DNA from: Planctomycetaceae bacterium
Lineage (GTDB): Bacteria; Planctomycetota; Phycisphaerae; UBA1845; UTPLA1
Length of the DNA: 48,106 nt
Direction: 5' to 3'
Assembly (NCBI GenBank): GCA_011525745.1
Contig: WYBU01000055.1
Coordinates: 1 to 48,106, forward strand
The translations under genes and the position numbers were made by a program. This document shows positions 31,094 through 39,500 of this stretch, piece after piece (within the stretch, counting starts at the first letter, position 1; each line of letters starts with the position of its first letter). Under the pieces are notes generated by a model, which was not told where the DNA came from, searched no databases, and worked only from the letters and a program-made list of their open reading frames with translations.

Positions 31094-31777
31094 ATGGTCA
31101 AGCAGAAGCCTGACATTCCGGTGGTTTTCACCCCCGATAGCGAGCCGTACCTAGGTCGAGAGGCACTGCTGACTTTTGACAAGGAGATACCGTTTAGCCT
31201 TTGGGTCAGCTCACACATCGCTGCCCACACGCGTAGGCACCGAGGACAATTGACAGACTTGCAGCGCGCGGCGTGCCAAATAGTCCCACAGGGGATTAAT
31301 CTCGCTCTATCGATCCGAGAACTGATCCGCCAAGCATACCTCTTTGCTGCCCTCGTCCTGATCCGGCCGCTCATCGAGCGTGCGGCAATAATCTCGTACA
31401 TCTCCGACCACCCTGATGCGATCGAGAAATGGAAAGATGGATGGCGATTTCGCGAGCGTCCGCCGCTCGCCACCATGCTGCACTCGATGGCTCCCGCCGG
31501 AGTGGAATTCAAGGACGCGAAAGATATCTGTGAGCACTACGGGCACATCGTGCATGGCGATCCCGTCTCTGCCGAGTGGAATCGAATACCCTTGGACGAT
31601 GGTTCGCTTGGTTACGCCGTCGGCAAGGTTTTGGATCACCCGTCACTCTGCGACGAGCTGGCGCTTCAAGGGTGGGCATATTTGCGGATTCTCACGGCCC
31701 GAGCGACAAGCTGCTTCCCCGAGGTCAAGCCACCGAGTCTGACAGAGTCGAACCAGGGTGAGCTGATTCGCGGCTGA
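31094..31777 (+). CDS. hypothetical protein, helical, DUF5677-like
   Basis: The 227-residue soluble protein is largely alpha-helical. The central segment SIRELIRQAYLFAALVLIRP followed by LIERAAIISYISDHPDAI resembles a family of uncharacterised bacterial proteins (DUF5677-like), in which an Arg-Glu-rich helix pair and a late HG motif (HYGHIVHGDP here) are typical. The activity is unknown. It is a single gene diverging from the coupled - strand pair, with no evident operon partners. Assignment is by pattern only. Confidence 0.65.
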   Translation: MVKQKPDIPVVFTPDSEPYLGREALLTFDKEIPFSLWVSSHIAAHTRRHRGQLTDLQRAACQIVPQGINLALSIRELIRQAYLFAALVLIRPLIERAAIISYISDHPDAIEKWKDGWRFRERPPLATMLHSMAPAGVEFKDAKDICEHYGHIVHGDPVSAEWNRIPLDDGSLGYAVGKVLDHPSLCDELALQGWAYLRILTARATSCFPEVKPPSLTESNQGELIRG

Positions 31778-32032
31778 TGGGCAGCGCGGGATGGTACTTG
31801 TTCACCCTAACTTATTGAACACGAGTCCGCTGCCGTTTCCAGGAACCGGCTAACCACCGTTTCTATACCAGGACAGTCGCCCCGATTCGCCTTTCGGGCG
31901 AATAGAGCAGAAGAGAGGAGATAGGAGAAAGGTGAGAAAACGAGCGTCGCCCACGCTACGACGATGGGCCGACTACCGTAGTGCCCTCTCCTGCGGTTAC
32001 CTGATCGCCTGCTCAGTCCGGCCGGAATTCAC
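31778..32032. other. intergenic region with a hairpin and a purine-rich tract
   Basis: This region contains a 7-bp stem ATTCGCC/GGCGAAT (31886-31904) with a 5-base loop and no T-run. A long GA-rich tract follows (about 31903-31945) before a decayed gene fragment. No gene is supported. Confidence 0.5.
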
Positions 32033-32135
32033 ATGGCATTCATGTTCGAGAATCTCGACGTGGATCAGAAGGCCGTGGATTTTCCGATCAAATTGCCGGC
32101 CTGACGGAGAAATATCCCCGTGATCGCGGCCGAAG
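32033..32135 (+). pseudogene. remnant of a four-helix-bundle (23S rRNA IVP-type) protein gene
   Basis: From ATG 32033 the frame reads MAFMFENLDVDQKAVDF and then stops soon. A one-base shift continues with SDQIAGLTEKYPRD. Joined, they match the start of four-helix-bundle proteins of the 23S rRNA intervening-sequence type (pattern F-x-FE-x-L-x-V-x-QKA-x-DFA-x-x-I-x-x-LTE-x-FP). The expected next helix (LxxQLRRAxxSIxxNIAEG) is absent. The gene is thus frameshifted and truncated. Such genes are often solitary and mobile in this kind of genome. Confidence 0.65.
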
Positions 32136-32191
32136 TCCGCAACCGAGCGCGTGCGCAGTTGGGGGGAGAAAGCAGAGAACGCGCGGCGGGC

Positions 32192-32212
32192 CACCGGCCG
32201 TTCCGACCGGTG
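32192..32212 (-). terminator. hairpin after the Ig/dockerin gene
   Basis: CACCGG and CCGGTG form a 6-bp stem with a 9-base loop, 4 bases after the stop of the - strand gene at 32217. There is no following U-tract, so termination efficiency is doubtful. Confidence 0.4.
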
Positions 32213-32216
32213 CCGG

Positions 32217-33503
32217 CTATTGCAGGAGCGCCAGCACGAACAACGGCACGTCGTGCATGTCGACTATTCCATCGGTGTCCATGTCGTAGGCGCAATAAGG
32301 AACGCTCGGCGGACCGCCGGAAGCCAGCGCGTTGATCATGCCCTGGATGTCGTCGCCGTCCACGGTTCCATCGGCGTTGCCGTCGCCGCTGCCGCCGGGA
32401 AACACCGTCAGCGTCGCCTCGTCGCTGGTCGTGCCGGCGCAGGCGTTTGCGACGATGCAGTCATACGAGCCGTTGTCGGCCGGTCCGGCGTTGACGAGGC
32501 TCAGCGACGCGGTGTTCGCGCCGTCGATGATCGAACCGGACGCGGTGGGGCCGTCGATCAGGTCCATGCCGTTTCGGCGCCATTGGTAGCTGATGGGTCC
32601 GGGTCCGCCGGCCGACACGTTGAAGACCGCCGTGCCGCCTTCGCAGGCGCTCATGGGCGTCGGCTGTGCCGTGATCGACGGCGGGTCGTTGTGCGGCGTG
32701 AATGTCAGGTCGCAGATGGAATAGACCTGTCCGGAGGCGCTTTCGCCCGGAGGGAAGATCGCCGCCGACGAAATCTGCGAGTCGATCGTCAGCATGTACC
32801 GGCCGGGGCCGATGACGAACTCGTCGCTGCCGCTGCCGTTGTTCTGACCGCCGGGCGACGGCGGCGTGAGCATTTGCGAAAAGAGCGTGCCGTCGGGGCC
32901 AACGAGCGAGATGCTGCTTGTGCCGTTCATCGTGCCGGCGCCCTGGCTGAAATTCAGAATGTGCGTGCGGCTGAGCAGCAGACGGGTGCAATTGGCCTCA
33001 AAGGTCAATTGCCAGGAATGTTGCACGTCGGCCGAGCCATCAGCAGCGCCCGGCGCACAGGGGTCGCCGCCGCCGGCGGAAGCGTTGCTGGTTGCGGCCG
33101 CGCCGAAAATCCATCGCGTTTGCGTGGGCGACGTGGAGCTGAGGATGGTGACGTCGGCGTTGGCGAAGCCGCCCCCGCTGACGCCTCCCTGACAACAGGG
33201 CAGGCCCGGTGCGTAGATGCAGGCCGTGCTGCAATTGAGGAGGGCGTTGTAGGAGGTCGTGCCGATGTTCGCGAGCGTCGAGCCGGAGTCAGAGAAGCTC
33301 GGGGTCCAGGGAGCGGGTGAGCAGTACGTCGATGGCCCACAGTTCGGCGGCGCGCAGTTGGCATCCGAATGCGCGTCGGTGTCGGCCTGAACGGTCCAGG
33401 AGAAGGACTGCACCGTGGCGAGGTCGCCCGCGGCCGACGCTGCGACGAGAACTACCGCAAATGGGCCAATGCTCAATAACCGAGTTGACGCACTGGCTAT
33501 CAT
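32217..33503 (-). CDS. secreted Ig-like and dockerin-domain protein
   Basis: The 428-residue product has a signal peptide (about 1-25), then a Cys-rich region with no recognised family and a CUB-like or beta-sandwich stretch (FVIGPGRYMLTIDSQIS). An Ig-like domain lies at about 275-355 (PSITAQPTPMSACEGGTAVF, ending DNGSYDCIVANACAG). The C-terminus is a dockerin-type pair of EF-hand-like repeats (GDGNADGTVDGDDIQGMINA and YDMDTDGIVDMHDVPLFV). Dockerins bind Ca2+ and, in cellulosomes, cohesins; in planctomycetes they end many secreted proteins with unknown partners. It lies 21 bases downstream of the RHS gene stop on the same strand, so the two may share a transcript. Confidence 0.85.
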   Translation of the reverse strand: MIASASTRLLSIGPFAVVLVAASAAGDLATVQSFSWTVQADTDAHSDANCAPPNCGPSTYCSPAPWTPSFSDSGSTLANIGTTSYNALLNCSTACIYAPGLPCCQGGVSGGGFANADVTILSSTSPTQTRWIFGAAATSNASAGGGDPCAPGAADGSADVQHSWQLTFEANCTRLLLSRTHILNFSQGAGTMNGTSSISLVGPDGTLFSQMLTPPSPGGQNNGSGSDEFVIGPGRYMLTIDSQISSAAIFPPGESASGQVYSICDLTFTPHNDPPSITAQPTPMSACEGGTAVFNVSAGGPGPISYQWRRNGMDLIDGPTASGSIIDGANTASLSLVNAGPADNGSYDCIVANACAGTTSDEATLTVFPGGSGDGNADGTVDGDDIQGMINALASGGPPSVPYCAYDMDTDGIVDMHDVPLFVLALLQ

Positions 33504-33524
33504 GATAGGCCTCCTGGCGGTTCC

Positions 33525-36500
33525 TTACTTGCAGCCGCATTCGCAGCGGAACTTGGCGGTCCACGAATACCACGAGTGTTTGTAGCTGGTCACGGAAGCA
33601 AACGGCTTGCATTCGCTTCCGTCGGGACACTTGCCCGTGCAGGTCGTATTCTCCTTGCAGTATTCGTTTGCCTTGTTCTCGATCTTGATGCCGCCGTTGT
33701 AGAGATACCAACTGCTCACTTCGTGAGTCGTCCGGTCATTGGAATCGCAACCCAGCGGTGTGCACACGTCCGGCGTGATGAAGCGCGCTTCAATATATTC
33801 GTACAACAGGCCCGCACCGGTACCCAGACCTGCGCCCACTATGACCACACCGGCGCCTATCGCGGCGGTCTTTGCCGCGGCGACGATTGCACCAGTGGAG
33901 GCAGCGCCCGTGGCGGCTCCACCCCCGCCGGCGGCCCCGGCGCCAGCCCCGGCGGCGCCTGCCCCCGCACCGGCAGCCGCAAGAATTGCACGTAATACGT
34001 TCTGCAAATGAGCCAATCTCCCCTGAAGCTGGCGGCGCATCTCCTCAAGATAACGAATAACGTTTTCCCTGTATTCTTTTGACAACGCATCGTTCAATCG
34101 TCGCAGCATTTCCTCGATCTCTGCGATCTTCCTGCGGATCTCCTCTTCACCGCCTCCCATTGCAAACATAGCACTGGTGGGGTTGTTCCCCATATATGCG
34201 AGCGCATAGTTGGTCCCAAAGCCCATTCCGAAAGCCTTTTCGATTGTGGCCTCGTTATAGCGGGTAAAATCGGGGAAGCCGTCGCCGTTGGCGTCTGGAG
34301 CCTCGAGGAATCCGTCACCGTCCTGGTCGAATGCCGGGGAACGATGTATGTATTCGCCGATGTCGCTTGAGAGGAATGCTCCGCCGCACCAGTACAGCGA
34401 CGATTCGGCTTCGAGAAAGTGTCCGTGAAACGTAAACGGATTCCCCGACGCCGGCAGCGGGTTCAGCACGAACGCCATATCATCGCCCGTCGGCGTCCAC
34501 GGTCCGGAGGGTCCGGGACTGGATGCCGCGGCGTGATTGGCCGGCGACGAAATTCGCCACGACCACGCCGGCTGGCCGGGCAGGTTGTTGGCTATGGAAA
34601 TCCAATAGCGCACGCCGGCCTGCGCGGCGAACGGCGGATTGAGCGGCGCGTCATACTGAAATCCGCCGCCGGGCCACGGCGAGCGCGTCGCCGGGCCGAG
34701 AGCGGTCTGATAGAGTTGTGTATCGGGAGAGCCGCCGGCAACGACGTTGCTCCAGCGATAGGGGTGCTGCGAGACGACAAAATCCGATCCGGCGCCGCAC
34801 GTCCCGATCGTGCCGCCGGGGCGGTCGATCAGCGTCGTCGCATAACCGTTCGGTCCGGTCAGCTCGATTCGCAGATCGCCCACATAGGTATGGGTAATAT
34901 ACAGATCGACCGTCATCGGCCCGGTCGCGCCGGGCGGCAATACGATCGGCGACATCAGCGCCGGTCCCGGTGCGTTGCCGCAACCGCTGGGACCATCGGG
35001 AATCGCCCCGCCCGGACCGCTGCTTTGCGCGGTCGAGCCGGACAGGTCGTAGGAAATCTGCCAGCTCGCCAGATTCCCCAGGTCTGCTGCGGACCAGTCG
35101 GTGATCGTCAGCGTCCACTGGCCGTCCAAAGGTCCGCTGGTCGGCAGCGGGTTGGCTGGCTGACCGAGATCGCCGGTCGGCTGATACACGGCGCCGCCGG
35201 GTTGACCTGGAACAGGATTGCTCGGCGTTTCGGAAAACAGCGCGCTGCTGCCGGCGGGCGCGCTCCAGCGATATGGGTGTTGCGAAACCACCAGATCAGC
35301 GCCGGAGCCGCAAGTGCCGGTCGTGCCGCCGGGGCGGTCGATCAGTGTTGTGTTGAATCCGTTTGGACCGGTCAGCTCAATCCGCAGATCGCCAACCCAG
35401 GTGTGCGTGATATTCAGGTCGACGCTGATCGGGCCGGTCGCGCCGGGCGGCAGGAAGATGTGTGACAGCAGCGGCGCGCCGGGGGCGTTGCCGCAGCCGC
35501 TCGGCCCATCCGGAATCGCCCCGCCCGAGCCGCCGCTCTGCATGGGCAGGCCCGACTGGAAATAGGAGATCTGCCAGTTCGCCAGATTCCCCAGATCCTG
35601 GGCGGACCAGTCGGCGATGGTCAGCGTCCACTGTCCGTCGACCGGCTGGCCCGCCGCTGGCAATGGATTGGCCTGCGCGCCCAGGTCGCCGGTCGGCACA
35701 TATACGGCGCCGCCGGCCAGGCCGGGCACCGGATCGGGCGGCGCTTCGGGGAACAGCGTGCCGCCGCCGCCCCCGGAATCGGAGTGGATCGTAACGACGA
35801 AGCTGTCGTTGGCCGGGCCGTCTTGATACAAACCCCACCAGCGCAGCGACGTGAGATTGGTCGCCAGGGGGAATTGAAAATCATCGGCAATGACCTGCTG
35901 GCCGGCCGGGACCGGATCAAGGTCGGAGAAGTGTCCTGCCGGTCCCCCGGGAGGCTGGGTCACGGCGCCGCTGCTGACGATTGTCGGCGCTCCGTAGTCT
36001 TCGTAGTCGTAACGCTCGACCACAACTCCGGTGTTGTCGGTAAGGGCGCGCGTGCTGCCGAGATCGTCGGTGTGGTAGTAGTAGTCCAGCCCGCCCCGTT
36101 GCATTTGTACCCGGCCGTCCGCGGCCTTGCTGTAGACATACGTCGCAACGGTCGCATCGGCGGCATTCTGCTCTTCGATGAGATCGCCGCCGTCGTAATA
36201 GAAACGGGTCACGTTGCCGGCGACATTCTTTTCAATGCGCCGTCCCAGGCTGTCGTAGCGATAGGTGCTGATCTGGCCGGTGCCGTCGTCGCTGAACTGC
36301 ACGAGCCGGTTGCGATAGTCGTAGGTATAATGCCGCGGAGAACTAAACGTGTCGGTCAGATTGCCGTTGGCATCGTACAGATGATGCGACGGCTGCGGCG
36401 GCGCGGGCGGCGTCGCGCACGTGCGGGCCGTCTCGAACGATTCGCTGACGCAGAGATTGTCGATCATTTGTGTTGAGGTGCCCGTACTGGGCGCGGCCTG

Positions 36501-39500
36501 CCGCAGCGCGTAGGACAGGATCGCCAGATTGGCCCCGCCGGTCGCCGTGATCCGCGGACTGTTCTGGTCGACCGGATCGACCCACAATTCCACGTTGCCA
36601 GTGGCGTATTCGTAGGAGGTCACAATGCGATAGGTCGTTCCCAACGTTAGACCTGCCGGCCAGGTCGCGGCGACGGTGGCCGAAGTGCCGCTGAGGCCAA
36701 TGGTGAAGTTGCCCAGTCCGTTATTTGTGATAAAGACGCGTGCGGAAAAGTTAGTTGTACCCGCGTCCTTGAAGTGGGCGAAATAGACCGTTCCGTTGCC
36801 GCCGGTGTTGATCAGATCGAATGCGGCGTAGAACTTGTCGCCGGGTCCCATCGTCGCGCCCAACAACGCGTTGACGTCCTCGCGCGAGCCGCCGCCCTGT
36901 TGCAGTCGGGCCTGTCCGCCGATGACCTGCACGGGAACATTGCCCGCGCCGCTGTGGGCCGTCCACGCGCCGTTGCCGACGAGATTGCCGTCGGGGTAGT
37001 CGAACGGCTCGGCCAGCAGCTCGGCCGGCTCGCTGGTGCCGCCCGTTGCGTCGGCTGTCGACGGAGGGGTCGTGGTGTACTGATTCATCTGTAAGTCGCC
37101 CGGCTCGCACAGCGTCGGGTCCATCGTATAGGCGCCGGGATGCAAACCGCCGATGACGCTCTGTCGATTGCCGACGCCGTCCAGACCATACTGAATACTG
37201 AAGGGTGCGACATTGCTGGGCGCATCGACGGTGTAGGTCAGTCGACTGGCGGCGTCGTAACTGTGGGTACGCACCGAATCGGCAACCAGGTCTACCGCCT
37301 GAGTCTTGTTGTGCATCGGATCGTGCGCGTAACTGCGATCATCGATGGTGGCGCCATCGGCGACGCGGAAATGACGTGTGCGAATCAGGCGACGAATGCC
37401 GTCGTACTGCGGCTCGAAGCGCCGCGCCGCCGCGCCGGCGGTGTAGTCGCGGCGCTCGATGCGAAAGGGGCCGATGTACTGATAGGTGGCGATGGTCAAA
37501 AACGGCGCGAGTTGTCGCACCAGAGTCGGGCGATCCAGGAGGTCATGGACCCATTGAACGACGCGTCCGCTCGGATAGTCCAACTGTATCCGATTCCCCT
37601 CTCCATCAAACTGGCTGACGATGACGCGCGGCGGGCCGTCCGGATTCAGGCGTTGTTGCGTTTCGCTCAACACGTTGCCCAGCGAATCATAACCGCTGGT
37701 CGTGGCCGAACCGCGCGTCACCAGCGAATCGTTGTCCTCGGCGCGGATCAGCCGCGACAGACCGTCATATTGATACACTTCGTTCGTGGTGTCGGCCGAG
37801 ACGCCCGCGCCCGGAACGACCGTAACGCCCGTCATGCGATTGTTGAGATCGTACGTGCGCGTCGTCACGCTGCCGTTCGCGTCGATGGTCGCGACGAGGT
37901 TGTCGTGCACGTCGTAGGTCATTGTCTCGGCAGTGCAGTCGGCGTAGTCGACTGTAATACGGCGGTTCAGCGAGTCGTACTGGTACGTCGTCGTATGGCC
38001 GTTGTCGTCGGTCTGGCTGGTCAGCCGCGACGAGCGATCCCAGGTCTGCGTCGTGACAATGTCGGGATTGCCGTCGCCGGGTTGTGCGTCGTCGGGTCCG
38101 TCGCCATCCATATCTCGGACCGTGCGTATCAGGCGGTTCAGCCCGTCATACTCATAGCGCGTCACATTGCCGCGCGCGTCGGTGTGAACGACGCGATTGC
38201 CGCGCGAGTCATAGGAGAACTGATGGGTATTGCCGACGTTGTCGACGACCGTCGTGCGGCGGTCCAGACCGTCATACGTATAGGCGGTCGTGAATGTCTG
38301 ATCGGGATTGCCCAGGTCGGACCTGTCGACTTCCACGATCTGACTCACATTGGAATCGAGGTCATAGACGTAGTCGACCGTGTTGCCTCCGGCGTCGGTC
38401 ACACGACTGCGGCGGTTGGCGGTGTCATAGGCGTAAATGGTCACATGGCCCGGCAGGTCGGTAGACAGCGTTGTGACCTGTCCATTGTCGGCGTAGGTCC
38501 ACTGCATGGTCGAAAAGCCGTCGCCGATCGGGGCCTGTGACGGGGTCACGAAGTGCGCGGCGTCGGCGCGCGTGCGGCGATCCATGGCGTCGTATTGATA
38601 CGTCACCTCCGAAAGGCGCGCATTGGCCGCGCCGCCCGGCACGTCGAGCAGTTCGCCATCCTGCCTTTGAATGGTCGTATTCCCGTTGGCGTCATAGTGC
38701 ATGCTGGTCACATTGCCCATCGGATCCGTCATCGATGTGCGCCGATCGTAGCCGTCGTACGCGTAGGTCGTGATGCGTGGAACGCCTTCGAGGCCCTGGT
38801 GCTCGGCGACCATGTTGCCGTTGCCGTCGTAGTCGCTCTGGTCGGTGGCGTGATCGGGGCTGTCGGCAGAGCGGATCGTGCGGAACAGCCGGTCGCGCTC
38901 GTCGTATTGCATCGTCAGCGTGTTGAAAGCATCGGCGCCGCCGGTCGCTTCGCCGAAGCGCGTCAGCGCGCGGTTGCGATTGGCATCGTAGGCGTACTCC
39001 ACCGTGATGGAGTCGCCGCCCGGCATATCGGCGCATGTGAGCTGCGTATTGCTCAATGCCGCGTCGCCGACCTCGTGACAGACGCGCACCGGATGGTCGA
39101 GAATGTCGTACTCATAGATCGTGCTGAACTGCGTATTGGGCAGCAGCGCGCCCGTCTCATCGCGGTTGTCGATGTCGGTGCGAATGATGTTGTCGTTGGC
39201 GTCGTACCAGGTCTGCGTCTCGAATCGGACCCCGCCCAACGTCACTTCGCGCGTCAATTTGCGAACGGGCTGATCCAGTTCGTTGAACGTCGTCAACGAA
39301 TCTTCGCCGTCGGGGTGAACGCGGCGCGTCATGTTGCCCACGGCGTCATATTCATAGGTCGTCGTCAGCGCAAAGCCGGCGCTGTCGATCACCTCGGTCT
39401 GCACGTAGCCCGTCTGCGGGCCGCTCGCGTAATAGCTGTATGTGTCGACGCGACGATGGCCGCCTGCGTTGGCCGGCAGCGTATGGCTGGTCACCTGGCC

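Noticed and set aside
32151..33320. 389-codon + strand frame antisense to the Ig/dockerin gene
   Set aside because: Arg/Gly/Ala-rich shadow of a gene with clear signal peptide, Ig and dockerin features on the other strand.
34750..35765. Repeat array resembling a CRISPR locus
   Set aside because: The repeats are about 513 bp, lie inside an open reading frame and encode P-domain units; no short repeat/spacer pattern is present.
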